This document shows positions 6,969-14,996 of a DNA stretch of 34,987 bases, one piece after another. A model generated the notes under the pieces. That model worked only from the letters and a program-made list of their open reading frames with translations, did not search any database and was not told where the DNA came from. This DNA comes from an uncultured Bacteroidales bacterium (lineage in GTDB: Bacteria > Bacteroidota > Bacteroidia > Bacteroidales > UBA932): contig CAMKRY010000008.1 in assembly GCA_946415345.1 (NCBI GenBank), positions 1 to 34,987 of the forward strand, written 5' to 3'. Made by a program: the position numbers and the translations under genes. Positions within the stretch are counted from its first letter, which is position 1, and each line of letters opens with the position of its first letter.

Positions 6969-9365
6969 ATGAAAAAACATTATATATATTTGACTGCCGC
7001 GCTGGCCTTCCTGGCTGCCGCGTGCACTCAGGTGGAACGTGAATCCGAACCCCTCCCGGCTGAGCCGGAGGAGGATCTTGTCATGCCGCCCGTCGTGGAC
7101 GGCTGCTTTGCCGGCCAGGCGATCGTCGAGTTCGACGATGCGATGATCGAGCTCATCGAAAGCGACCTCGAGGCCGGTCTCGTGGAGACCAAATCCCCGT
7201 CGCTGAATGCCGTTCTGGCGGAGCTCGGCATCGTTTCCCTCGAGCGTGTTTTCCCCGATGCGGGCGAGTTTGAGCCCCGTTCCCGCGCCGCCGGTCTGCA
7301 CCGCTTCTACGTGGTGAACTATAGCGAGGACATGCCCGTGACGAAAGCCGTCATGGAACTCTCCGACCTGCCCGGCATCGTCTCCGTGGATCCGGTCCGT
7401 CCGGTCACGCGCCGCACCGTCTTCAACGACCCGCAGCTGAACAAGCAGTGGCACTACAACGGCGCCTCCGCCTCCAAGTCCCATATCAACGTGGAGAAGG
7501 TCTGGACCGATTATACGACCGGCGAAAACCGCGTCATCGTCTGCGTCGTCGACGAGCCGGTGGATCCGACCCATCCCGACCTCAAGGCCAACCTCTGGAA
7601 AGACTCCCAGGGTCGTACAGGCTACAATTTCGCCCGCAGTAACTATGATATGACGATCCGCCCGGAGGACGGAGACGGAGACATCGGTCACGGCACCCAT
7701 GTAGCCGGCACCGTCGCCGCGGTCAACAACAACGGCATCGGCCTCTGCGGCATCGCCGGCGGCAATGCCGCCCAGGGCATCCAGGGCGCCCTTCTGCAGT
7801 CCTGCGCCATCTTCTCCGGCACGAAATACGCTTCGGACTCACGGACTTGTGCCGCCATCAAGTGGGGCGCGGACCATGGTGCCGTCATCTCCCAGAACAG
7901 CTGGGGCTATGGCGCCGACACCAATGACGACGGCAAGGTCTCTTCTTCCGAGCTGGCCGCCTACAAGAAAGAAACCATCTCCAGCGCCATGAAGGCCGCC
8001 ATCGACTATTTCATCAAGAACGCGGGCTGCGACACCAACGGCAACCAGGCTCCTGATTCCCCGATGAAGGGCGGTCTCGTCTTTTTCGCGGCCGGCAACG
8101 AGAATATCGATTACGACATCATCTGCGCCTATGATCCGGTCATCGCCGTCGGCGCATCCCAGCCGAGCGGTGCCAAGGCCAGCTATTCCAACTATGGCAG
8201 CTGGATTGAAATCGCCGCCCCCGGCGGCGAGGGTACTTCTTCCGGAAACTCCATCTGGAGCACCCTCCCCAACAATGTGAGCGGCGGGTCCTCCGGTTAC
8301 GGCGGTTCCGGCTGGGCCGGCACGTCCATGGCCTGCCCGCACGCCAGCGGTGTCGCCGCCCTAATCATCTCCTATTTCGGCCAGGAAGGTTTCACCAACG
8401 AGGATGCGAAAAAGATTCTCTTCGGCGGCCTCGGCGACAAGATCGGCGGCAGCTCGCCCATCGGCAAGCGGCTCGACGCCCTCGCGTCCTTCGAGTGGGC
8501 CCTGCAGAATGGCTATACCGGCCATGAGCAGTCTTCGGACGCCCAGCCTCCGGTCATCACCTTCCAGGAAACGCAGTTCACCGTCCGGGCCCATGAGACG
8601 ATAACGGTCAACTTCCGCGTTACCGACCCCAACCAAGACAGCTTCACGGTGACCCTTGATCCCGGTTCCAGGGCCGTTACCCTCGACCAGGACGAGACCG
8701 GCACCTGGTTCCTGACCCTGGTCGGCCGGAACGACGAGCCCGGTAAGTATTCGGCCGTCGTCACGGCGGAAGATGCAACCGGTCTCTCCAGCTCGGTGAC
8801 CGTCAACTATACGCTCCTTGAGAACCACGCCCCGAAGCCGTCCCAGACAGTCATCACCCGGTACTTCGAAGGCCCGAACCGGAGCTTCGACTTCTACTGC
8901 AACGACCTCTTCACCGACGAAGACGGGGAAGACCTGACCGAGTTCTCCTTCAATCTGGTCGGCGACAAAGTGGTGGCCCTCTATCCGTCCAAGACCGAAG
9001 GCAAGCTCCATATTATCACCAACAAGCCCGGCTTCTGCGAGATCGAAGTGACCGTCAAGGACGCCCTCGGCGCCAAGGGAACCATCCCGATCCGGATTTT
9101 CGTCAAGAATCCAGACCAGGAAGTCGTCTATTCCTACCCGAACCCGGTCACCGACGTGCTCAACGTCCGCATCGATCGCCAGCAGGCGACGACCCTCGTC
9201 GAGGTGTTCAATGCCGCCGGCGGCAAGGTCTATGAAGAGGAAGTCGCCAACGCTTCCTGTTTCGAGCCCATCGCCGTGGCGCTCGGCCATCTGGCTCCCG
9301 GCCGTTATGTCCTCATGGTGACCTGCGACGGCAAGTCGGCCCAACGGAGTTTCGTCAAAATCTGA
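6969..9365 (+). CDS. S8 subtilisin-like protease with lipobox and T9SS sorting domain
   Basis: About 798 residues from MKKHYIYLTAALAFLAAACTQ (6963, two codons earlier, is possible). The signal peptide ends in a lipobox-like AAAC. A propeptide-like region (about 35-150) precedes the catalytic domain. The aspartate is in VCVVDEPVDPTHPDL (about D195; the usual DTG/DSG is DEP here). The histidine is in GHGTHVAGTVA (about H241), the oxyanion asparagine in FFAAGNEN, and the serine in GTSMACPHASG (about S453). Two Ig-like beta domains follow (about 520-710). The last 75 residues (YSYPNPVTDVLNV...APGRYVLMVTCDG) are a type A T9SS C-terminal sorting domain. The enzyme should be exported and surface-attached or released. 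A lipobox together with a T9SS tail is unusual. The next gene follows after 13 bases. Confidence 0.88.
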   Translation: MKKHYIYLTAALAFLAAACTQVERESEPLPAEPEEDLVMPPVVDGCFAGQAIVEFDDAMIELIESDLEAGLVETKSPSLNAVLAELGIVSLERVFPDAGEFEPRSRAAGLHRFYVVNYSEDMPVTKAVMELSDLPGIVSVDPVRPVTRRTVFNDPQLNKQWHYNGASASKSHINVEKVWTDYTTGENRVIVCVVDEPVDPTHPDLKANLWKDSQGRTGYNFARSNYDMTIRPEDGDGDIGHGTHVAGTVAAVNNNGIGLCGIAGGNAAQGIQGALLQSCAIFSGTKYASDSRTCAAIKWGADHGAVISQNSWGYGADTNDDGKVSSSELAAYKKETISSAMKAAIDYFIKNAGCDTNGNQAPDSPMKGGLVFFAAGNENIDYDIICAYDPVIAVGASQPSGAKASYSNYGSWIEIAAPGGEGTSSGNSIWSTLPNNVSGGSSGYGGSGWAGTSMACPHASGVAALIISYFGQEGFTNEDAKKILFGGLGDKIGGSSPIGKRLDALASFEWALQNGYTGHEQSSDAQPPVITFQETQFTVRAHETITVNFRVTDPNQDSFTVTLDPGSRAVTLDQDETGTWFLTLVGRNDEPGKYSAVVTAEDATGLSSSVTVNYTLLENHAPKPSQTVITRYFEGPNRSFDFYCNDLFTDEDGEDLTEFSFNLVGDKVVALYPSKTEGKLHIITNKPGFCEIEVTVKDALGAKGTIPIRIFVKNPDQEVVYSYPNPVTDVLNVRIDRQQATTLVEVFNAAGGKVYEEEVANASCFEPIAVALGHLAPGRYVLMVTCDGKSAQRSFVKI

Positions 9366-9378
9366 TGCTGCTGCAGAG

Positions 9379-10239
9379 ATGTGGGTGTTCCTGATCATCG
9401 GATCGGCGATTCTGCTCGGTCTTTATGATGTCGCGAAGAAGCATTCCCTCGCCCGGAATGACGCCCTGACCGTGCTCCTGTGCGCGACGGCGCTGTCGAC
9501 CCTTTTCCTCAGCCCGTGGCTCGTGATGGAGCCGGGAACGGTGCAGGGGCATCTCTGCCTGGTGTTCAAGGCGGTGCTGGTAACCTGCTCCTGGGTGAGC
9601 GGCATGCTGGCCCTCGGTCTCCTTCCCATCACCCTTGTCAGCACGATGAAGGCGTCCCGGCCGGTGCTGGTGCTCATTTTCTCTATCGTCCTGTTTGGCG
9701 AACAGCTCAACGCCTGGCAGTGGGGCGGCTCCGTGCTGGCCCTCGCGGCCATTTTCCTGCTGAGCATCACCGGCAAGAGCGATGGCGTTCAGTTTACCCG
9801 CAGCCGCGGCATTCTCCTGCTGACCCTGTCGATTCTCGCCGGCGTCGCGAGCGCTCTCTACGACAAGCATATCCTGCAGGGACTCCATCTCACGCCGCTG
9901 TTTGTCCAGAGCTGGACCAACCTCTACATCACCCTGCTGCTCCTGCTGTGGATCGCCCTCCGGCGCATGTTCTCCCCGGGGTCCGGCAAGCCCTTCCGGT
10001 GGGACTGGACCCTCGTGCTGATCGCCGTGCTGATCACCGGTGCCGACGCGCTCTATTTCTTCGCGGTCCATACCGACGGCGCGCCCCTGTCGTTGATTTC
10101 CATGATCCGCCGCAGCAGCGTCATCGTGACCTTCATCGCGGGCGCCGTCTTCTTCCGCGAAAAGAACGTCGGCCGCAAGTCCATCGCCATGGCTGTGATG
10201 CTCGTCGCCATGATATTGATTTTCATCGGCAGCAGATAG
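9379..10239 (+). CDS. EamA/DMT-superfamily transporter
   Basis: A protein of 286 residues made almost entirely of about ten hydrophobic segments arranged as two repeats of five, the layout of drug/metabolite transporters (EamA). Examples are VFLIIGSAILLGLYDVAKK at the start, LALGLLPITLVSTMKASRPVLVLIFSIVLFGE at the end of the first half, and SLISMIRRSSVIVTFIAGAVFFREKN in the second. The LFGE and FFREKN ends of the fourth helices are typical of the superfamily. The substrate cannot be inferred. It starts 13 bases after the protease stop with no promoter of its own, so it is probably transcribed with the protease and ended by the terminator at 10263-10290. Confidence 0.82.
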   Translation: MWVFLIIGSAILLGLYDVAKKHSLARNDALTVLLCATALSTLFLSPWLVMEPGTVQGHLCLVFKAVLVTCSWVSGMLALGLLPITLVSTMKASRPVLVLIFSIVLFGEQLNAWQWGGSVLALAAIFLLSITGKSDGVQFTRSRGILLLTLSILAGVASALYDKHILQGLHLTPLFVQSWTNLYITLLLLLWIALRRMFSPGSGKPFRWDWTLVLIAVLITGADALYFFAVHTDGAPLSLISMIRRSSVIVTFIAGAVFFREKNVGRKSIAMAVMLVAMILIFIGSR

Positions 10240-10262
10240 GCGGTTCGTCGCAAGGAAAAGCA

Positions 10263-10290
10263 GCGGAAAGAATACCCTTTCCGCTTTTTT
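10263..10290 (+). terminator. Rho-independent terminator after the DMT gene
   Basis: GCGGAAAG pairs with CTTTCCGC over a 6-base loop and is followed by six T residues. Confidence 0.85.
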
Positions 10291-10293
10291 TAT

Positions 10294-10301
10294 TATATTT
10301 G
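10294..10301 (+). promoter_or_regulatory. -7 box of the malQ promoter
   Basis: TATATTTG, a full -7 match, 29 bases before the malQ start. No TTTG is present 19-20 bases upstream, where the preceding terminator stem lies. Either the promoter is weak or it needs help from a regulator. Confidence 0.55.
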
Positions 10302-10330
10302 TGAGAAACTGTAACCAATAAGCTCAAAAT

Positions 10331-12931
10331 ATGAAAATCCGCATTTCCATCCAGTACAATACCGCCTGGGGCGAGGAGGTCGTTCTCGCAGCCGGGAAGA
10401 AAGTCTATCCGATGGAGTTTACCTTCGGCGGCCTCTGGCAGGCCACCTTGCCCGGATCCGCCCTCAAGGACGGCCAGCTCTATGGTTTCCGCATCGTCCG
10501 CGGCAGCGAAACCGTCCGCACGGAATGGCGCAAGCACCGTTTTACCGCTCCGGCGACGGCCCCCAAAGACGCTGTCATTCTCCGCGAGCGCTGGATCGAC
10601 CGCCCGGCTAACTCCGCCTTCTGGAGCAGCGCCTTCACGGACGTCATTTTCCGCCGGGATAAGGATGTGCATAAGGCTGTTGACGGGAATCTGACCCTGC
10701 GCGTCCCTGCGGCGGAGGTCCGTCCCGGCGAAGCCGTCGGCATCGTCGGCAGCGGCAAGGCCCTCGGCGACTGGAAGAAAGCCAAGCTCCTTTCCGACGC
10801 GGAGTTCCCGTGGTGGAGCATCACCCTCAACGTGAAGGAACCCTTCTCTTATAAATTCGTCATCGCGGACCGCAAGACCGGCGAAATCCGCCTCTGGGAG
10901 AACGGTTCGAACCACTGCTTCGCTGAAATCCCGGGCGCCGGCGTGCATGTCATCGATGCGGCCGAGGCTCCGGTGTTCCCGACGCTGCCCTGGCGCGGCG
11001 CGGGCGTTGCCGTTCCGGTCTTCTCCCTCCGCACGGAGGACGGCTACGGCGTCGGTGAGTTCAACGATATCAAAAAGCTCGTCGACTGGGCGGAAAAGAC
11101 CGGCCAGAACGTGATCCAGCTGCTTCCGGTCAATGATACGACCATGACCCACAAGTGGCAGGATTCCTACCCTTACAACGCCGTTTCCTCCTTCGCGCTG
11201 CATCCGCAGTTCCTCAACCTGCAGGCCATCGGCATCAAGGCCGATGCCAGGTTCAAGGCCCGCCGCGCCGAGCTCAACGCCCTGCCGAAGATCGACTATG
11301 AGGCCGTGAACGACGAGAAACTCGCCTATGCCCGCAAGGCCTTCGAAAAGGCTGCCGCCGACCTCGAATCCCCGGCCTACAAGGCCTTCGTCGAAGAGGA
11401 CAAAATCTGGCTCCTCCCGTACGCCGCCTTCTGCGTTCTGCGCGATCAGAACGGCACCGCCGACTTCTCCAAGTGGGGTTCCATGGCCAAGTACAGCCCC
11501 AAGAAACTGCACGATTTCGTCGCGGCGAATCAGAAGGACGTCGATTTCTACTGCTGGCTGCAGTATCAGCTCGATATCCAGCTCAAGGATGCCGTCGCCT
11601 ACGCCCACAAGCACAATGTCGCCCTCAAGGGTGACCTCCCGATCGGCGTGAGCCGGACCAGTGCCGACGCCTGGACGTTCCCCGAGCTCTTCCACATGGA
11701 TTCCCAGGCCGGTGCACCGCCGGATGCCTTCTCCGTCAACGGACAGAACTGGGGTTTCCCGACATACAACTGGGAGAAAATGGCCGAGACCGGCTTTGCC
11801 TGGTGGAAAGCCCGCCTCCGCAAGATGAACGCCTACTTCGACGCCTTCCGCATCGACCACATCCTCGGCTTCTTCCGCATCTGGGAGATTCCGCTCCATG
11901 CCGTCCACGGCCTTCTGGGGCACTTCAACCCCGCCCTGCCGTACTCGGCGGATGAGCTCCGCGGCCGCGGCTTCGACGTCAGCAACGGCGCTTTCGTGAA
12001 CCCGCTGATCAGCGACTGGTCCCTCGAGGAAATCTTCGGCGACCTTGCCGGCGAAGTGCGCACGAAATACATCCGCGACGGGAAGCTCGTTCCCGCGGTG
12101 GACACCCAACGGAAGGTTCTGGAGAAATTCACCGGCGACGACCCGAAATCCTGCCGCCTGCGCGACGGCCTGATGGGCCTGCTGGAGGATGTCCTTTTCA
12201 TCGAGGACCCGCGCCACAAGGGCTACTACCACCCGCGCATCTCCGGCCAGTTCACGCTCAGCTTCCGCGCCCTCGACGGCTGGCTGAAGGACAGTTTCAA
12301 CGCTCTCTACAACGAGTTCTTCTACCGTCGCCACAACGACTTCTGGAAGGACTCCGCCTACCGGAAACTCCCGTCCCTGCTTCGCTCCACGGGCATGCTC
12401 GCCTGCGGTGAGGACCTTGGCATGATCCCGGACTGCGTGCCGGACACCATGGCCGACCTCAACATCCTCTCGCTGGAGATCCAGCGCATGCCTAAGGCGG
12501 TTACCGAGACCTTCGGCAACCCGGCCGCCTATCCGTACTGGTGCGTCTGCGCGACGGGTACGCACGATACGTCCCCGCTCCGCGCCTGGTGGGAGGAAGA
12601 CCGCGAGGCGACGCAGCTCTTCTACAACACGATGCTCCACGAGGGCGGCGAGGCTCCGTACTTCTGCGAGCCGTGGGTGGCCGAGCGCGTGGTCCGCGAC
12701 CATATGAACTGCCCCGCCATGCTGACGATCCTGCCGCTGCAGGACTACCTCGCCACAGACGGCGAAGTCCGCTTCAATGGCGATCCGGCCGAGGAACGCA
12801 TCAACGTGCCGGCGATTCCGCGCTACTACTGGCGCTATCGCCTCCACTGCACAATTGAGTCCCTCGTGGAGAACGAAGGACTCTGCAGCAATATCAGATC
12901 AATGATTCTCGGGGGCGGCCGCGGCTGTTAG
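10331..12931 (+). CDS. malQ: 4-alpha-glucanotransferase (GH77) with two N-terminal CBM20 domains
   Basis: 866 residues with no signal peptide, so cytoplasmic. It transfers alpha-1,4-glucan segments between malto-oligosaccharides and releases glucose (disproportionation). Two CBM20-type starch-binding domains lie at about 1-115 and 118-215 (VGIVGSGKALGDWKKAKLL and FSYKFVIADRKTGEIRLWENG are typical). The GH77 barrel follows from about 225. The nucleophile is in FDAFRIDHILGFFRIWEIP (about D509), the acid/base in ACGEDLGMIPD (about E694), and the third carboxylate in TGTHDTSPLRAWWEED (about D746). The CBM20-CBM20-GH77 plan matches the long form found in Bacteroidota and plants (DPE2-like) rather than the shorter enterobacterial MalQ. 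It heads the starch region and is convergent, with a single base between stop codons, with the LytTR regulator. Confidence 0.93.
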   Translation: MKIRISIQYNTAWGEEVVLAAGKKVYPMEFTFGGLWQATLPGSALKDGQLYGFRIVRGSETVRTEWRKHRFTAPATAPKDAVILRERWIDRPANSAFWSSAFTDVIFRRDKDVHKAVDGNLTLRVPAAEVRPGEAVGIVGSGKALGDWKKAKLLSDAEFPWWSITLNVKEPFSYKFVIADRKTGEIRLWENGSNHCFAEIPGAGVHVIDAAEAPVFPTLPWRGAGVAVPVFSLRTEDGYGVGEFNDIKKLVDWAEKTGQNVIQLLPVNDTTMTHKWQDSYPYNAVSSFALHPQFLNLQAIGIKADARFKARRAELNALPKIDYEAVNDEKLAYARKAFEKAAADLESPAYKAFVEEDKIWLLPYAAFCVLRDQNGTADFSKWGSMAKYSPKKLHDFVAANQKDVDFYCWLQYQLDIQLKDAVAYAHKHNVALKGDLPIGVSRTSADAWTFPELFHMDSQAGAPPDAFSVNGQNWGFPTYNWEKMAETGFAWWKARLRKMNAYFDAFRIDHILGFFRIWEIPLHAVHGLLGHFNPALPYSADELRGRGFDVSNGAFVNPLISDWSLEEIFGDLAGEVRTKYIRDGKLVPAVDTQRKVLEKFTGDDPKSCRLRDGLMGLLEDVLFIEDPRHKGYYHPRISGQFTLSFRALDGWLKDSFNALYNEFFYRRHNDFWKDSAYRKLPSLLRSTGMLACGEDLGMIPDCVPDTMADLNILSLEIQRMPKAVTETFGNPAAYPYWCVCATGTHDTSPLRAWWEEDREATQLFYNTMLHEGGEAPYFCEPWVAERVVRDHMNCPAMLTILPLQDYLATDGEVRFNGDPAEERINVPAIPRYYWRYRLHCTIESLVENEGLCSNIRSMILGGGRGC

Positions 12932-12932
12932 G

Positions 12933-13682
12933 CTACCGTTCCATCCAGTTGATGAACGCGTCGGCGCGTGCACGACTGACCGTCAGGTCCGTGCAGGCGT
13001 CGATGTCTTTTTTCAGAGCGATGCGGAAGCGTCCGCCGATGAGTTTTCCCATGCTCTCGATGGCCTGCTCGTTGATGATGCAGGAGCGGGAGATGCGGAA
13101 GAAGAGGTTGGGGTCGATGTTGCCCTCGATGGTGTCGAGGGAGTCGTCCAACACGAAACTCTTGTTCTCGAAGGTGACGAGATAGGAGTTCTTGGCTTCG
13201 GAATAGAAATAGGCGATGTTACGCACCTCGACGGGCACAATCTGGTCGTTGAGGCGGATGAGAAGGCGCTCCCGCGGGTTGATAATCCGGGCGGGTTCGC
13301 CGACGGCGAGGCGCTCTTTCGCCCGTCCGACGGCCCGTTTCATGCTCTCGGGGTCGAGCGGCTTGAGCAGGTAGTCCAGCGCCTCGGCCTCGAAGGCCTT
13401 GACCGCATATTCGCTGTAAGCGGTCGTCATGATGACATGGGCGGTGACGGTCACCTGCTTGAAGATGTCGAAGCTGTTGCCGTCGGACAGTTCGACGTCC
13501 ATGAAGATGAGATCCGGGGCGAGCGGATCATCCCCGGCGTGGGTTTGCAGGAATTCGACAGAATCCTTCACGGAACTGGTCTCGCCGACCACGGTAATCT
13601 CCGGGAAGAGGTTGTGAAGCATTCCCTTCAGATTCTGGCGGGCGATGGGTTCGTCTTCGATGATGAGTACTTTGATATCCAT
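12933..13682 (-). CDS. LytTR-family response regulator
   Basis: 249 residues. The receiver domain occupies about 1-125, with the acidic pair in LIIEDEP, the phosphorylation aspartate in LIFMDVELSDGNSF, the threonine in IMTTAYSEY and the lysine in DYLLKPLD. The LytTR DNA-binding domain fills about 145-245 (RLLIRLNDQIVPVEVRNIAYFYSEAKNSY, FFRISRSCIINEQAIESM). LytTR regulators usually bind two direct repeats about two helical turns apart. The gene is the second of a two-gene minus-strand operon, 20 bases after its kinase. Its stop codon is one base from the malQ stop. It sits between malQ and the MFS-susCDE operon, so it is the natural candidate regulator of this starch locus. That assignment is inferred from position and the repeat at 14920-14952. 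Confidence 0.92.
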   Translation of the reverse strand: MDIKVLIIEDEPIARQNLKGMLHNLFPEITVVGETSSVKDSVEFLQTHAGDDPLAPDLIFMDVELSDGNSFDIFKQVTVTAHVIMTTAYSEYAVKAFEAEALDYLLKPLDPESMKRAVGRAKERLAVGEPARIINPRERLLIRLNDQIVPVEVRNIAYFYSEAKNSYLVTFENKSFVLDDSLDTIEGNIDPNLFFRISRSCIINEQAIESMGKLIGGRFRIALKKDIDACTDLTVSRARADAFINWMER

Positions 13683-13702
13683 AGGGTATCGGTGCTTTGG
13701 TG

Positions 13703-14827
13703 TTAGTCAAGTAAGGGAACGCGGACGGTGAAGTGCTCCCCGTCGCGGATGATTTCTATGTCGCGTTCGGAAATGTCCTGGTAACGGGATTGGATATAGT
13801 GCAACCCGACACCGGTAGACGGGGCGGGGGAGGTGCGGGGGCGGATGTTGTTGCGGATGGTGAGCCAGCCTTTTTCGCTGGTGAGCTCGATGTCGAGCGG
13901 CTGCTCCTTCGAGAAGGCGTTGTGCTTGGTGGCGTTCTCGAGAAGGATCTGCAGCGAGCAGGGGACGATGCGGGTGCGGAGATCCTCGTCGCGGACGGTG
14001 GTGTGGACCCGGATGGAATCGGGGAAGCGGACCGACAGCAGCTGGATGTAGTCCCGGGCGAAGTTCCGCTCGTCCTCGAGGTATACAAGGCTTTCCTTCT
14101 CGTGGACCGTCATGTAGCGGTAGAGCTGGGACAGGCGGCGGAGATAGTCCTTCGCCGCTTTGTTTTCCGGCTCGATCAGTCCGTCGAGGATGTTGAGGGA
14201 GTTGAACAGGAAGTGCGGATTGACGAGGTTCTTGAGCGTGGCGTAACGGAGGTCGGCGCGGTGGCCGAGCTCGCGCTCGTGCATGGCCACGCCGTAGAGG
14301 ACCACGGCGAAAAAGACCGCGAAGAGCACGGCGACGACGTCCACGACGGCTGAAGGGGCCAGGTCGAGGCCCGAGACGGTGAATCCCTCCGATTTGAGGC
14401 TCGCGGCCATGCGGACCAGAAAGACGCAGATGATGGCGAAGATCAGGATGCCGACGCGCCCGCGGGAAAGACGGATGTACCACGCACGGGGGAGGCGGCC
14501 GGTGCACCAGTAGAGGAGCCAGCCGATGAGTTCCGTGGTGAGGATGGTCGCAATCGTGTTGGGGACCCAATCCGCTTCCATGAACAGGTCGAACAGCCGC
14601 GCCAGGGAGGTGCCGAGCAGGAAGCCGCCGATGTTGACGAAGATGATGGCGAAGGCCGTCGCTTCGACGCGGAGCTCGCGGCTGGTGCAGATGATGACGG
14701 TCATCACCATGGTCATCAGGGTCAGCAGGATGGTGTCCGGCACGCCGACCCGGGCGCACAGGGCGCAGACGGCTCCGTGGAGCACCGCGAACAGGTGAAT
14801 GACGTATGAAAGCCGCAATTTCCGCAT
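13703..14827 (-). CDS. LytS/YehU-type sensor histidine kinase (His_kinase family)
   Basis: 374 residues from ATG at 14827; the ORF-track start at 14842 is a GTG that would sit at the transcription start. The N-terminal half holds about six hydrophobic segments and no large periplasmic domain. The cytoplasmic half carries the H box NPHFLFNSLNILDGLIEPENK of the His_kinase (PF06580) family, then a HATPase region with LQILLENATKHN (N box) and STGVGLHYIQSRY (G box). This family pairs with LytTR regulators, as here. With no external domain, it may sense something within or near the membrane, or the activity of another membrane protein. Its promoter faces that of the MFS transporter operon. Confidence 0.9.
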   Translation of the reverse strand: MRKLRLSYVIHLFAVLHGAVCALCARVGVPDTILLTLMTMVMTVIICTSRELRVEATAFAIIFVNIGGFLLGTSLARLFDLFMEADWVPNTIATILTTELIGWLLYWCTGRLPRAWYIRLSRGRVGILIFAIICVFLVRMAASLKSEGFTVSGLDLAPSAVVDVVAVLFAVFFAVVLYGVAMHERELGHRADLRYATLKNLVNPHFLFNSLNILDGLIEPENKAAKDYLRRLSQLYRYMTVHEKESLVYLEDERNFARDYIQLLSVRFPDSIRVHTTVRDEDLRTRIVPCSLQILLENATKHNAFSKEQPLDIELTSEKGWLTIRNNIRPRTSPAPSTGVGLHYIQSRYQDISERDIEIIRDGEHFTVRVPLLD

Positions 14828-14844
14828 GTCAAATCGAAACACTG

Positions 14845-14876
14845 CGAAATTACTTTATTTGCACCAAAAAAACAAA
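14845..14876 (-). promoter_or_regulatory. Promoter of the LytS-LytTR operon
   Basis: On the minus strand TTTG (14873-14876), 20 bases, then TAATTTCG (14845-14852), one mismatch to TAnnTTTG. The ATG at 14827 lies about 18 bases downstream. Confidence 0.5.
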
Positions 14877-14895
14877 TTTTCCGTTCGTCGGAAAA
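14877..14895. promoter_or_regulatory. Inverted repeat beside the kinase promoter
   Basis: TTTTCCG-TTCGT-CGGAAAA, a perfect 7-bp inverted repeat directly upstream of the -33 box of the kinase operon. It has no T run suited to termination in context, so it is a candidate operator. Confidence 0.45.
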
Positions 14896-14919
14896 TACGT
14901 GCGCTCTGTCCGTCGAATT

Positions 14920-14952
14920 CCTCAAATCGCGCTCGGATAGCGTCAAATCGCG
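14920..14952 (+). promoter_or_regulatory. Tandem direct repeat, candidate LytTR operator
   Basis: TCAAATCGCG occurs at 14922-14931 and again at 14943-14952, identical over 10 bases with a 21-base period; a further C two bases before each is also shared. This spacing, two helical turns, is the arrangement LytTR regulators recognise. It lies just upstream of the -7 box of the MFS-susCDE promoter, which lacks a TTTG element. Confidence 0.6.
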
Positions 14953-14962
14953 AAATTATTAT

Positions 14963-14970
14963 TATATTTG
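14963..14970 (+). promoter_or_regulatory. -7 box of the MFS-susCDE promoter
   Basis: TATATTTG, 26 bases before the MFS start. No TTTG lies 19-20 bases upstream (that position reads AGCG), which suggests dependence on an activator. Confidence 0.65.
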
Positions 14971-14996
14971 TTTGATAAAACCGCAAATGTAAAACT

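Noticed and set aside
6852-7700. N-terminal extension of the PorV/PorQ-like ORF
   Set aside because: Overlaps the protease gene antisense, lies upstream of the promoter and would bury the signal peptide.
10223-12847. 874-residue minus-strand ORF opposite malQ
   Set aside because: It is a stop-free shadow caused by GC-rich codon use; the plus-strand frame has full GH77 motifs.
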